A stretch of 64,000 nt of DNA from HXMU1420-13 sp965229525 (GTDB lineage: Bacteria; Bacteroidota; Rhodothermia; Balneolales; Balneolaceae), in contig OZ245886.1 in assembly GCA_965229525.1 (NCBI GenBank), positions 1,798,001 through 1,862,000 of the forward strand, read 5' to 3'. The notes beneath the pieces are model-generated. The model searched no databases. It was not told where the DNA came from and was given only the letters and a program-made list of their open reading frames with translations. Positions 7,382-15,559 of the stretch are shown in pieces (position 1 is the first letter of the stretch; each line of letters starts with the position of its first letter). Position numbers and translations under genes: made by a program.

Positions 7382-8845
7382 TTGAGCAAGTTACGCGAGT
7401 TATTTTCTGATACGCTGATTTATGGAATCAGTAGTGTATTTGCCCGTTTTATCAACTATTTATTAGTTCCACTTTATACCGGAGTCTTCGATCCGGAAGC
7501 ATATGGTATTGTTGGTCTTGTTTATGCAGCTATCGCACTATTAAATGTTGTTTTTACCATGGGAATGGAGTCAGCATATCTGCGTTTCGCAAAAGATCGT
7601 GATAACTCGGAAAGTTTATTTAAAACGCTCCAGGTTTTTCTCGTTGGATCTTCTGTCGTGTTTGTTGGGCTACTTTGGCTGCTTGCTCCAACTATCACCC
7701 CACTTCTTGGAACTGAATCGAGCAATGATATTTATCTTTTAATGCTCGGTATTCTCTTTTTTGATACACTGGCAATCGTCCCATTTGCTGAGCTTAGATT
7801 TGTTCGAAAAGCGATCACGTTTGCCGTTTTAAAAACCGGGAACGTATTCATTAATCTAGGGCTGAATTTCTATCTAATCATTGGATTAGAATATGGTATT
7901 GAGGCTGTGTTCATTTCTAATTTTGCAGCTTCATTATTAACTACAATTTGTATTTGGATCGTCACAATTCATCAGCTAAAAGGGGCCTGGAATACTGATT
8001 TCCTTGGAATGGCGCTACGATTTGGGCTCCCATTTATCCCCGCCGGTATTGGTCATGTGATCAATGAAATGTTAGATCGATTTTTCATTATGGGGATGAC
8101 GCCATCAGCTATAACCAATGTGTATGGGGCAGGTATTAGTGCCGAATATTTAGTCGGGATATATAATGCATGTTATAAACTTGCAGTGTTTATGCTTTTA
8201 CTTGTGCAAATGTTTAGGATGGCATGGCAACCGTTCTTTATGCGAAAATCTGATGATGAGGAAGCACCGCAATTATTCGCTAGAACTTTCAGTCTGTTTA
8301 ATATTGCAGCAGCAGGAATTTTGCTATTCGTGGCTCTTTTTGTTGAGCAGATAGTTGCCATCCGAATTCCCTTTATGGATGTCACCTTAATTGGTGAAGA
8401 ATATTGGGCAGGGTTATCTGTGGTCCCGATTTTGTTATTTGCTTACTGGTTCCAGGGATGGTATGTGAATTTTTCGGCGGGAATTTTCATCAAGAATAAA
8501 ACCAAACGGCTTGCCCAAATCACGCTTGTCGGCGCTGCTATTACTGTGGTAGCTAACTTATCTCTCATCCCTTTTTATGGCATTATGGGTTCCGCATTCG
8601 CGACGGCATTGAGTTATTTTGTAATGGCAATGCTCATTTATCGATATTCAACAAAAGCATTTACCGTGCCTTATAAAATGCTTCAAGCGTTTGGGGTGGT
8701 GATAATTACAGGCTTAGCCGTTTATATGAAGCCCATTTTATCTGATCAGATTTTTTCAGACCTTGTTAGTTCGATACTATTATTAATTGTGTCTCTTTTA
8801 TTGATCAGCGTATTGAGCTATAAAGATGTAGTCAGTAAGGCTTAG
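7382..8845 (+). CDS. Polysaccharide/lipid flippase of the MATE-like (Wzx/MurJ-type) superfamily
   Basis: 487 residues of mostly hydrophobic sequence with about 12-14 predicted membrane helices. The N-terminal pattern (DTLIYGISSVFARFINYLL, PLYTGVFDPEAYGIVGLVYA) is characteristic of oligosaccharide flippases, and EMLDRFFIMGM near residue 225 is a recurring family block. The start is a TTG at 7382, 4 nt after the aroQ stop, consistent with an operon. It lies far from the polysaccharide locus at 44-60 kb, so its cargo is not given by context. Which lipid-linked substrate it moves cannot be told. Confidence 0.85.
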   Translation: MSKLRELFSDTLIYGISSVFARFINYLLVPLYTGVFDPEAYGIVGLVYAAIALLNVVFTMGMESAYLRFAKDRDNSESLFKTLQVFLVGSSVVFVGLLWLLAPTITPLLGTESSNDIYLLMLGILFFDTLAIVPFAELRFVRKAITFAVLKTGNVFINLGLNFYLIIGLEYGIEAVFISNFAASLLTTICIWIVTIHQLKGAWNTDFLGMALRFGLPFIPAGIGHVINEMLDRFFIMGMTPSAITNVYGAGISAEYLVGIYNACYKLAVFMLLLVQMFRMAWQPFFMRKSDDEEAPQLFARTFSLFNIAAAGILLFVALFVEQIVAIRIPFMDVTLIGEEYWAGLSVVPILLFAYWFQGWYVNFSAGIFIKNKTKRLAQITLVGAAITVVANLSLIPFYGIMGSAFATALSYFVMAMLIYRYSTKAFTVPYKMLQAFGVVIITGLAVYMKPILSDQIFSDLVSSILLLIVSLLLISVLSYKDVVSKA

Positions 8846-8882
8846 TACATCCCCGGAAAGAAAATTATTAGGTACTATTATT

Positions 8883-9689
8883 ATGGGAAGAATTGGGATT
8901 TACGTGGATGCCGTTAACGTAACTATGAACGGCGGATATGGTTTGCGGTACGATGTATTGCGTAAATTTGCTACCAGATGTGGTGGTGCAGCCTCTCGAT
9001 TAAATGTGTATTTGTCTTATGACGAAGATCGCCTCCAAAACGATCATGATTATCGAAAAAAAACTCAGCGTTTTTGCGATATGCTTCGTGACTTCGAGTA
9101 CAAAGTGACCGAAAAGCCGCTCATTACTTACAACAATCATGAGACGGGTGAGAAAATCACCAAGTCAACCATCGACATGGACATGGCGGTGGACATGATG
9201 GTTCACTCAGATTATCTGGACAAGATTGTTCTATTGACCAGTAATGGCAGTTATACAAGTGTAGTGAATGCTCTTCAAAACAAAGGGTGCAAAGTAGAAG
9301 TAGTTGGATTCGAACATGTATCCATTGCACTGAAAAAAGCAGCGGATTCCTATGTGTCCGGATATTTAATTCCAGGAATGCTACCTGTTGATTCCCCCTA
9401 TCCCTGGGGACAGCCCGGTTCCAGAGTTCGCGGAATCTGTTATGATTTTTCTACCCACGATGGGTATGGCTTCATGCGATTCTTGACTGACTTTAGCGAT
9501 CATTTGTGGATTACCGATTCTCGCGATAATGACTCACCGTTCAAAACGGTTTTTGCACACATATCCCAATTTGAAGAGGGACTGGAAATGAATCACTTAC
9601 CCAATCGCGATTATATCTTCGAGTTTGATGTGGTTAAAAACGAAAAAGGGTATGTAGCTGAGAATATCGTTCTAGTTAATGGGCATTAA
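8883..9689 (+). CDS. NYN-domain protein with C-terminal cold-shock-like domain
   Basis: 268 residues. Residues 1 to about 155 look like a NYN (PIN-like, LabA/DUF88) domain: IYVDAVNV with Asp9 and Asn12, then STIDMDMAVDMM near 100, then LLTSNGSYTSVV near 119. The last block normally reads GDxDF, but here the acidic residues are replaced by N and S, so nuclease activity may be weakened. Residues about 185-268 resemble a cold-shock/OB fold (GYGFMRFL, VFAHISQFEEGL, FEFDVVKNEKGYVAENIVLV). Together this suggests an RNA-binding or RNA-processing factor in the cytoplasm. The gene starts 37 nt after the flippase. Fusion reading is by motif only. Confidence 0.75.
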   Translation: MGRIGIYVDAVNVTMNGGYGLRYDVLRKFATRCGGAASRLNVYLSYDEDRLQNDHDYRKKTQRFCDMLRDFEYKVTEKPLITYNNHETGEKITKSTIDMDMAVDMMVHSDYLDKIVLLTSNGSYTSVVNALQNKGCKVEVVGFEHVSIALKKAADSYVSGYLIPGMLPVDSPYPWGQPGSRVRGICYDFSTHDGYGFMRFLTDFSDHLWITDSRDNDSPFKTVFAHISQFEEGLEMNHLPNRDYIFEFDVVKNEKGYVAENIVLVNGH

Positions 9690-9736
9690 ACTGATTCATT
9701 GAATTCTGTTCTAAAGTGCGGACAAGGAAATGATGA

Positions 9737-9940
9737 ATTCACTATTTCCGCTCACCATTTCAGTGCCGACTTCTAAAAGAGGGCCTCAGAATTATTGATG
9801 AAATAAGCCGAGATGAAGAGAGCGTGTCCCGAAAGCTTTCGGGACAAATAAATTCGCACCGGTCATTAATCAATAAACTGTTGAGAAAGAAGATGGACCA
9901 TCGAAGTTATTTAGCGAGTTTAATCGAGGCACATCAATAA
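9737..9940 (+). pseudogene. Possible decayed reading frame, no start codon
   Basis: A 67-codon frame, open from just after a stop at 9734 to TAA at 9938. Its translation has protein-like amphipathic character (LLKEGLRIIDEISRDEES, then LINKLLRKKMDHRSYLASL). No ATG, GTG or TTG start lies near its beginning, and a 22-bp perfect palindrome interrupts it. I do not recognise the family. It may be the 3' remnant of a lost gene or chance. Confidence 0.3.
9825..9846. repeat. Perfect 22-bp palindrome
   Basis: Arms TGTCCCGAAAG and CTTTCGGGACA meet at an AAGCTT centre. It resembles the short dispersed palindromes common between genes in this group. Only one copy of this exact form was seen in the window. 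Confidence 0.6.
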
Positions 9941-10036
9941 TTCTTAGCCTAGATCTTTTGGTACTTTTACATCATGGTAAAAGTTCAATGAAAGGATTAC
10001 TTAAAATCCTGTGTTTTTAGAAGATTTCCTTCCTCA

Positions 10037-10393
10037 TCATAGGTTACCCAGCCCCCTTTTTTTCTTACCGTGTTCAAATATGCCTTCATCCCATAGGTGG
10101 CCATTCTTATGGTATCGAATCCATTTGCCGTGCTTTTGTTCATTCTCGTCGAAACCGCCTATACCTCGAGGTTCGCCATTTTTAAAGAACCATGTCCACT
10201 CCCCAGAAATCTTCCCATCTTTGTAATGTCCAGATGACTGCATTTGACCATAATTGAGAAAGTATTTCCATTCACCCGACTTCTTCCCATTATCGAACTC
10301 ACCCTGACAAGAAACATTTCCATTTTTGAAATACAACTCAAAAGGTCCGTTCTTAGGATTACCATGTTCGTCTATTCCGGGTATGTCTTTCAT
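10037..10393 (-). CDS. MORN-repeat (YwqK-like) protein, frameshifted near its end
   Basis: 118 residues made of about five MORN-type repeats of the form GxW.yf.nG (KSGEWKYFLNYGQ, ISGEWTWFFKNGE, KHGKWIRYHKNGH). Such proteins are often annotated as YwqK-family antitoxins, but no toxin partner is evident here. There is no signal peptide. The last repeat breaks at a run of seven A and five G on the coding strand (10052-10063). Removing one base restores GGWVTYDEEGNLLKTQDFK and moves the stop to 9997. This is either a real frameshift or a base-calling error in the homopolymer. It is downstream of the lipoprotein gene on the same strand. Confidence 0.65.
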   Translation of the reverse strand: MKDIPGIDEHGNPKNGPFELYFKNGNVSCQGEFDNGKKSGEWKYFLNYGQMQSSGHYKDGKISGEWTWFFKNGEPRGIGGFDENEQKHGKWIRYHKNGHLWDEGIFEHGKKKRGLGNL

Positions 10394-10413
10394 AGGATCA
10401 AGGTCAGTTAATA

Positions 10414-10773
10414 CTAGTTCAGCGGATTTTCACATACATCATCTATTGGAAATTCTGTTTTCTCAAATCGTAATTCACCAAATAAATCATCCACCAAGAG
10501 CGAGTTTTCATCCATTCGAATACTACTTGGCTCCCAGATTTTTTCCCACTTGATGACATTATCTTCTAAAAGCGCCCCTGTTGAAGTAAAGGTTTCTTGT
10601 ACAAAGCCAATTCTACATTGGAAAACACGACCCCTTTCATCAATCTGAATCCATATTGGCCGGTCCTTGTAATGCCATAAGCCAATCATCTCTGAATCAG
10701 TTACATTGGATTCCGTTGATGCACACCCAACAAATAAAAAAGCGGTTATTCCAAATAAAAGAAGTTTATGCAT
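10414..10773 (-). CDS. Small lipoprotein of unknown function
   Basis: 119 residues with a lipoprotein signal: MHKLLLFGITAFLFVGC, lipobox FVGC with Cys17, so probably anchored to a membrane facing the periplasm. The mature part (about 100 residues) contains IGLWHYKDRPIWIQIDERGRVFQC and alternating strands, suggesting a small beta fold with two further cysteines. I do not recognise a family. A 20-nt gap to the MORN-repeat gene downstream suggests co-transcription. Confidence 0.6.
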   Translation of the reverse strand: MHKLLLFGITAFLFVGCASTESNVTDSEMIGLWHYKDRPIWIQIDERGRVFQCRIGFVQETFTSTGALLEDNVIKWEKIWEPSSIRMDENSLLVDDLFGELRFEKTEFPIDDVCENPLN

Positions 10774-10816
10774 GCTTTAAGAGACAATATTTGGTTCAAA
10801 TACTTATTCCTTACAG

Positions 10817-10837
10817 ATCCTGAAACTAGTTCAGGAT
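10817..10837. repeat. Short inverted repeat followed by GATGAC
   Basis: ATCCTGAA and TTCAGGAT flank a 5-nt loop, followed by GAC so that the element ends ...GGATGAC. It resembles the two longer elements at 21282 and 23514 that carry GTCAT/ATGAC ends. Not followed by a T-run, so not a terminator. Confidence 0.45.
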
Positions 10838-10856
10838 GACTACCTGAACAAGAGCA

Positions 10857-12722
10857 TCAATCCAACAAACTATTCGAAACCATATCATATCCACCTACAA
10901 CAGGAAGTATTAATTGGGTCCCGTTCAAATCAACGGTGAGTTTTGTTCCCGGATCTGGATGGATAGTGTATTCCTTATCACTAGAGAAAATCATCAAGCC
11001 AATTTGCTGTCCCGGAGGGATAATTTGGTCATCGGGCTGTAGTTCGAATTCAAGTTCATAAAACTCACCCGGAACCAAGGGCTCACTTTCCCAGATGCTT
11101 TCATGATTTTGAATATCCGCCCAACCTCGAGTGATGATGTTATCGGTGATTCTACCTTCGCGACGCTCTGTCCATGGCAGAGAAACTAACCAAACAGATA
11201 AGTTGGCAGCAGGTTTAGAACTCGCCACTCTGATCTTCAAAGAAGGAACTCCAGAAATATGCAAAGAATCTTCGAAAACCGGTGTCACAAACATCAAACG
11301 ATGATCGGTGATTTCTGCTCTGGCTAACGCTTCCCCATCAAAAGAGAAGTTGTCTACAAGTGTTTCTTCAGGTTGGTTTTCAGGTCGTTCTATAGAAAGA
11401 CGACCATGTTCTGGCGCTCCTGAGGTCAAGAATAATGTCACATCTTCTGATGCAGGATTTGGGAAATCACCATAAGAAGTTGGGTTGGCTGGTTCATCAT
11501 ATTCACGAACGATCCATGCTCCCGTTTCATGTTCAATTCCATTGTTCACATTAAACAAATAATGGCTGAACCAGCGATTCATCATATCCACGGGTGGTGG
11601 TCCACCATGACCATATTGGTGATAATAGATTTGAGTATGTAAACCCATTTCCTGAGCCTTTGCATAAATCCGATAGCTATGTTCGGGCATTACATTCCAA
11701 TCGTTGAAGCCATGACTCATCAATAAAGCGGCTTTCATTGGTTCCATTTCGTTCAGATAGTCACGATCTGCCCACCATTCCGAATAATCACCCGTTTCAC
11801 GATCCATGTTTTGGGCGTACTCAGTGTCGCGAATTAACTCATTGTTTCTAGCTCGGTTCTCTTCTTTTCCACTGTGGATGAAATCGTATAACACATCAAT
11901 ATCCTCACCTAAATAACCACCCGGATGTCTTACTAATCCATGCGATCGGTAATAGTGATAATAGGAGGTATTTGGCGCTACAGGGATAATTACTTCCAAG
12001 CCTTCAACTCCAGTTGTTGCAGCTGCAAGTGGAAGTGTGCCGTTATATGAAGTTCCAGTCATCCCAACTTTTCCAGTCGACCAGAATGCTTCTACTTTTT
12101 CACCACCTTCACGTTCTGTGTATCCATTGTCTTTTCCGGTCAGCCATTCAATCACAGCTTTTGGTGCTAGTGATTCGTTTTCTCCACCAACAGTTGGTGC
12201 ACCATCTGAAAGCCCGGTTCCCGGTGATGAAGAATGAACGACGATATAACCACGTGGCATCCAGGTTCTAAGTTGTGAATTTGATATAATTGGTCGCTCT
12301 CCCCGTCGTACAACTTCCGGATGAATTCTCTGTTCTTCCAGCTCTTGTTTTTTCTGTTCGCTCAAAGGACCAAGTTCATGACGAACATTCCAAAACAATC
12401 CATCCTCAAAGCGTGCTGTACCAGAATAATAAGGGCTGGTCTCATAAATAACGGGAAGTTTTAATCCGCTTTCAGTTTGAGTCGGGCGAGTGACAGCCAC
12501 ATGCATTCGATCGTGTCGACCATCGCCATCTGAATCAAACTCAGTTTCTACCCAAAGATCTTCTCGAATCCAGTTTTCCGGGTTTTCCAATTCCGGAATT
12601 ACTTGTGCCAAGCCATTTTCGATAACAGGTATCTCGATTTCTGTTTGTGCGTTGATGGATGCAGAAGAAACCATCAGCATAAAAAGTACTACTGGAAAAA
12701 TTCGAAGAAGAAAAGATTTCAT
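10857..12722 (-). CDS. Exported S15-family (Xaa-Pro dipeptidyl-peptidase/acylase-type) hydrolase
   Basis: 621 residues with a signal peptide (hydrophobic core about 7-24, ending SINAQ). An alpha/beta-hydrolase domain contains the nucleophile motif GMTGTSYNGTL (near residue 220), HGFNDWNVMPEH carrying the likely catalytic Asp, and YYHQYGHGGPP carrying the likely His. The C-terminal 200 residues are a jelly-roll (SLKIRVASSKPAANLSVWLV; GQQIGLMIFSSD) as in S15 peptidases, cocaine esterase and glutaryl acylases. Xaa-Pro dipeptidase activity in the periplasm is the most common annotation; an acyl hydrolase is the alternative. It is transcribed towards the lipoprotein gene. Confidence 0.8.
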   Translation of the reverse strand: MKSFLLRIFPVVLFMLMVSSASINAQTEIEIPVIENGLAQVIPELENPENWIREDLWVETEFDSDGDGRHDRMHVAVTRPTQTESGLKLPVIYETSPYYSGTARFEDGLFWNVRHELGPLSEQKKQELEEQRIHPEVVRRGERPIISNSQLRTWMPRGYIVVHSSSPGTGLSDGAPTVGGENESLAPKAVIEWLTGKDNGYTEREGGEKVEAFWSTGKVGMTGTSYNGTLPLAAATTGVEGLEVIIPVAPNTSYYHYYRSHGLVRHPGGYLGEDIDVLYDFIHSGKEENRARNNELIRDTEYAQNMDRETGDYSEWWADRDYLNEMEPMKAALLMSHGFNDWNVMPEHSYRIYAKAQEMGLHTQIYYHQYGHGGPPPVDMMNRWFSHYLFNVNNGIEHETGAWIVREYDEPANPTSYGDFPNPASEDVTLFLTSGAPEHGRLSIERPENQPEETLVDNFSFDGEALARAEITDHRLMFVTPVFEDSLHISGVPSLKIRVASSKPAANLSVWLVSLPWTERREGRITDNIITRGWADIQNHESIWESEPLVPGEFYELEFELQPDDQIIPPGQQIGLMIFSSDKEYTIHPDPGTKLTVDLNGTQLILPVVGGYDMVSNSLLD

Positions 12723-12810
12723 TTGAAGAGCTTAGATTGGTTTTAGAAGAAGTTATCAGAAAACGGAATTTATCGGGAGTAAAAAACAAATAGATTTTTT
12801 GGTTCCCGAT

Positions 12811-12836
12811 GTGTATAATTATTTAAATTTATACAC
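12811..12836. promoter_or_regulatory. Inverted repeat before vapB, probable autoregulatory operator
   Basis: Arms GTGTATAA and TTATACAC (8 bp, exact) with an A/T-rich 10-nt centre end 5 nt before the vapB ATG. VapBC complexes usually bind such palindromes to repress their own promoter, so this is the likely site. Confidence 0.6.
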
Positions 12837-12841
12837 AAAAC

Positions 12842-13039
12842 ATGAGAACGAATATCGACATAGATGATGCTTTAATGGATCAGGTTTTGAAAGAAGGTTC
12901 CTTTAAAACTAAAAAAGAAGCTGTTTCTGAAGGGTTGAAACTACTTCTTAAGAGAATAAACCAGAATAAAATACGATCGTTCAGAGGAAAGCTAAACTGG
13001 TCAGGTGATCTTGAAACACTGCGAACAGACACAGAATGA
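12842..13039 (+). CDS. vapB: VapB-type antitoxin
   Basis: 65 residues. The N-terminus MRTNIDIDDALMDQVLKEGSFKT followed by KKEAVSEGLKLLL is the ribbon-helix-helix DNA-binding fold of the VapB (DUF2191-like) antitoxin family. The C-terminal 20 residues (GKLNWSGDLETLRTDTE) form the usual toxin-binding tail. It overlaps vapC by 4 nt (ATGA), as is typical for the pair, and has an inverted repeat just upstream. Local A+T content is higher than the neighbours, fitting a mobile module. Confidence 0.88.
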   Translation: MRTNIDIDDALMDQVLKEGSFKTKKEAVSEGLKLLLKRINQNKIRSFRGKLNWSGDLETLRTDTE

Positions 13040-13425
13040 TTGTTGATAGTAGTGTCTGGATAGACTACTTCAATGGCATAGACTACTCTAAAACAGATAG
13101 GCTTGATACAGCGCTTTATGATGGAGAGGTAGAGTTGCTAGATATAGTTCTAATAGAAGTTCTGCAAGGGTTTAAAAGCGATAAACATTATAGTACGGCT
13201 AAAAAGTTACTCACAAAATTGCCGATTTATACTTCAATAGACGCTAAACAAGCTATTTCATCTGCTGAAAACTTTAGAACACTTCGAAAACAAGGTATTA
13301 CCATTCGAAAAACTATAGATGTAATAATTGCTACTTACTGTATTAACAATTCAAAAGAACTTTTAGCGAGCGATAAAAATTTTGAGTGGATAGCATCAGT
13401 ATTACCACTCAATTTGATTCCATAA
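13036..13425 (+). CDS. vapC: VapC-type PIN-domain ribonuclease toxin
   Basis: 129 residues, normal for a VapC. The PIN acidic residues are visible: MIVDSSVWIDYF (Asp4), the Glu in VLIEVLQGF near 47, TIDVIIATYC with Asp near 96, and LLASDKNFEWIA with Asp near 114. The family cleaves tRNA or rRNA at one site when freed from VapB. It follows vapB with a 4-nt overlap. All active-site acids are present, so the toxin looks intact. Confidence 0.9.
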   Translation: MIVDSSVWIDYFNGIDYSKTDRLDTALYDGEVELLDIVLIEVLQGFKSDKHYSTAKKLLTKLPIYTSIDAKQAISSAENFRTLRKQGITIRKTIDVIIATYCINNSKELLASDKNFEWIASVLPLNLIP

Positions 13426-13454
13426 AAAATCCCCCACATAAATTTATGTGAGGG
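13424..13454 (-). terminator. Intrinsic terminator of mdh
   Basis: On the minus strand a strong stem (CCCTCACATAAA pairing with TTTATGTGGGGG, one G-T pair) is followed by ATTTTTT. It lies 43 nt past the mdh stop and directly after the convergent vapC stop, which has no T-run on its own strand. Confidence 0.75.
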
Positions 13455-13497
13455 ATAAAGTGCAAGTAGTGAGAACCTTAGTCCTCGTTGTTACTTA

Positions 13498-14454
13498 TTA
13501 TTTATTCATTAGAGCTTTGAAAGCATCTAATGTTCCGCGCACGTGTGTCACAGAATTGTTTAGAAGTTCTTTCTCTGAATCGGTTAATGCAACTTCAATA
13601 ATTTCTTTTACACCACCTTTTCCAAGTTTAACCGGAACACCGATGTACAAGTCATCGATTCCAAACTCGCCATCGAGGTGCGCGCATACCGGGAAGATTC
13701 TATCTTGATCAAGCAAGATAGCTTCTACCATTTGTGCAGCTGCTATACCTGGTGCATACCACGCTGATGTTCCCATCAAGCCCACTAATTCTCCACCACC
13801 TTTTTTTGCTCTTTCAACGATTTCATTTAAACGCTCATCTGTGATGAAGTGAGAAATTGGTAAACCTGCAACAGTTGTGAAACGTGGAAGTGGAACCATT
13901 GTATCACCGTGGCCACCCATCAACATTGCAGAAATGTCTTTAGGGGAAACATTGATTTCTTCAGCGATGAATGCACGATATCTAGCAGTATCCAAAATAC
14001 CTGCCATACCCATTACTTTTTCATATGGAAGTCCGGATGCATCTTTAGCAACCTGAACCATCACATCTAATGGGTTTGAAACGATGATTAATATGGTATC
14101 AGGTGAGTACTTAACTAATTCTTTAGTTACGCTCTCAACAATATTTGCGTTGATTGATAATAAATCGTCGCGGCTCATGCCTGGCTTACGAGGAACACCT
14201 GCTGTAATTACACAGATATCAGAATTTGCTGTGTCAGCATAATCAGTGGTTCCTTTTACACGGGTATCAAATAAATCGATGGGGGAAACTTGCCATTGAT
14301 CTAAAGCTCGACCCTTAGATGGATAGAATGTTTTGTCATCTACGGTACGCGCTAAATCCAAAGCGACAACTTCTTTTGCAAAATCTCTTTGAGCTACGCT
14401 TAACGCAACGGTTGACCCTACATTACCTCCGGCACCTACTACTGTTACTTTCAT
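13498..14454 (-). CDS. mdh: Malate dehydrogenase (LDH-like type)
   Basis: 318 residues of the NAD-dependent malate dehydrogenase of the TCA cycle. Seen: the Rossmann loop GAGGNVGST (residues 7-15), an acidic residue after the second strand (VALDLA), the mobile-loop arginines in RKPGMSRDDLL near 91-101, NPLDVM near 127, ILDTARYRAFI, and the catalytic GGHGDTMVPL with His near 184. The RxxxMxR loop identifies malate rather than lactate as substrate. It is a single gene with its own terminator. Confidence 0.95.
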   Translation of the reverse strand: MKVTVVGAGGNVGSTVALSVAQRDFAKEVVALDLARTVDDKTFYPSKGRALDQWQVSPIDLFDTRVKGTTDYADTANSDICVITAGVPRKPGMSRDDLLSINANIVESVTKELVKYSPDTILIIVSNPLDVMVQVAKDASGLPYEKVMGMAGILDTARYRAFIAEEINVSPKDISAMLMGGHGDTMVPLPRFTTVAGLPISHFITDERLNEIVERAKKGGGELVGLMGTSAWYAPGIAAAQMVEAILLDQDRIFPVCAHLDGEFGIDDLYIGVPVKLGKGGVKEIIEVALTDSEKELLNNSVTHVRGTLDAFKALMNK

Positions 14455-14576
14455 GGTCCTATTCTATTAATTGTGTTTTTGAGTGTTAAATTTCGACTAA
14501 AGCTATCCCGCTTTTATGTATCCTTTATGAAGATAAAGAATGAAGAATTGAGAATATACAGGAATCGCTTCCATGT

Positions 14577-14676
14577 TTGTTAAAGTGTTTATGTGTTCAG
14601 GTTTTCTAGTTTTCAAGTGTTAATCCTCACCCAAACAAGCTAATACCCGAACACTCTTACACCCGAACACTCTAAC
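14577..14676. repeat. Octamer-periodic repeat, locus A (left and right arms)
   Basis: Left arm 14577-14624: six consecutive octamers of the form GTGTTnnn (TTGTTAAA, GTGTTTAT, GTGTTCAG, GTTTTCTA, GTTTTCAA, GTGTTAAT). Right arm 14645-14676: four octamers of the form ACnCnnAC (ACCCGAAC, ACTCTTAC, ACCCGAAC, ACTCTAAC), roughly the reverse complement. The nadK stop codon (14672) lies inside the right arm. Confidence 0.7.
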
Positions 14677-15559
14677 TCTTCCGTCTACTATCCTGTCCCC
14701 ACATTAGTTTTTTGCGAAGGGTATCGAAGTAATTCTGACCAGGTAATTGGATTAGAGGGAAGGCAATTTTCGATTTTCTGATTTCTACTTCGAATGGGAG
14801 TTTTTCAACTTCTTTCACTACCCCATCATAAGAAAAAAGTATGCTGGAAGGCTGATCTTCAACTTTTATTATTAGCCCTTTATCTGCACCCACAATCAAA
14901 GGGCGGGAAGTAAGTGTATGGGGGTTAATGGGAGTAAGTACAATAACTCCGGAACCTGGAGTCACAATCGGGCCTCCAGACGACAAATTATAGGCTGTTG
15001 ATCCGGTAGGAGAAGCAACTAATAACCCATCTGCCCAATAGGTATTTATCGGATTTCCATCATACTCTGCAGAAATATTGATCATAGAAGTTGAATCTGT
15101 ACGAGTAAATAAAAACTCGTTCAGTGCAAAAAACTCTACCCCGAAAGAATCAATAGCTTTCAAAAAATGTCTTCGATCAAGGGTGTAATCGCCTGTTCGA
15201 ACTTGTTCTAAAGCTTCAACCAGTTCTTCGTTTTGGGTGTTCGTCATAAAGCCTAAACGACCGCTGTTAACACCAAGAACGGGTTTTGGATTGTCTTTGG
15301 ATATTCTTGCTGTATAAAGAATGGTACCATCACCACCCATTACAACAATAATGTCTGCTTGTTGAACGGTTTCTTCGTCTGTTTCTGTGAGTGTGAGATT
15401 TGGAGATTCTCCAGGAAGTAGCAATTCGCAGATGGCTTTTGATACGATAAGCTTCACTTTTTTGGTTTCTGCCCAATTAAGTGCGATCTCGAAAACAGCC
15501 TTTACCTCATACTTTTTTGGGTTGGCAATGATGCCAATACTCAAACTTGAAGTACTCAT
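14672..15559 (-). CDS. nadK: NAD kinase
   Basis: 295 residues. NAD kinase phosphorylates NAD to NADP in the cytoplasm. Seen: VVMGGDGTILYTARI with the family GGDG (near residue 75), NSGRLGFMTN near 98, LNEFLFTR near 146, and the Gly-rich SPTGSTAYNLSSGGPIV near 183 that binds the nucleotide. The start ATG overlaps the ddl stop by 4 nt (ATGA), so the two genes form an operon. The last codons lie in an octamer repeat, so the C-terminal RKS may vary among relatives. Confidence 0.95.
   Translation of the reverse strand: MSTSSLSIGIIANPKKYEVKAVFEIALNWAETKKVKLIVSKAICELLLPGESPNLTLTETDEETVQQADIIVVMGGDGTILYTARISKDNPKPVLGVNSGRLGFMTNTQNEELVEALEQVRTGDYTLDRRHFLKAIDSFGVEFFALNEFLFTRTDSTSMINISAEYDGNPINTYWADGLLVASPTGSTAYNLSSGGPIVTPGSGVIVLTPINPHTLTSRPLIVGADKGLIIKVEDQPSSILFSYDGVVKEVEKLPFEVEIRKSKIAFPLIQLPGQNYFDTLRKKLMWGQDSRRKS

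Larger units (their letters stand above)
9690..10036. other. Gene-free stretch with a decayed frame and two hairpins
   Basis: 347 nt without an intact gene. It holds an open frame lacking a start (9737-9940), a perfect palindrome at 9825-9846, a hairpin (ACTTTTAC / GTAAAAGT, 9963-9984) with no T-run on either side, and the out-of-frame 3' tail of the MORN gene (9997-10036). Confidence 0.5.

Noticed and set aside
9963..9984. Terminator of the MORN-repeat gene
   Set aside because: The 8-bp hairpin is not followed by a T-run on either strand.
10037..10773. YwqK antitoxin with adjacent toxin
   Set aside because: MORN proteins are often labelled this way, but the neighbouring gene is a lipoprotein with no toxin features.
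13431..13454. Terminator for vapC
   Set aside because: The hairpin has its T-run only on the minus strand, so it serves mdh; the plus strand reads AGGGATAAAG after the stem.
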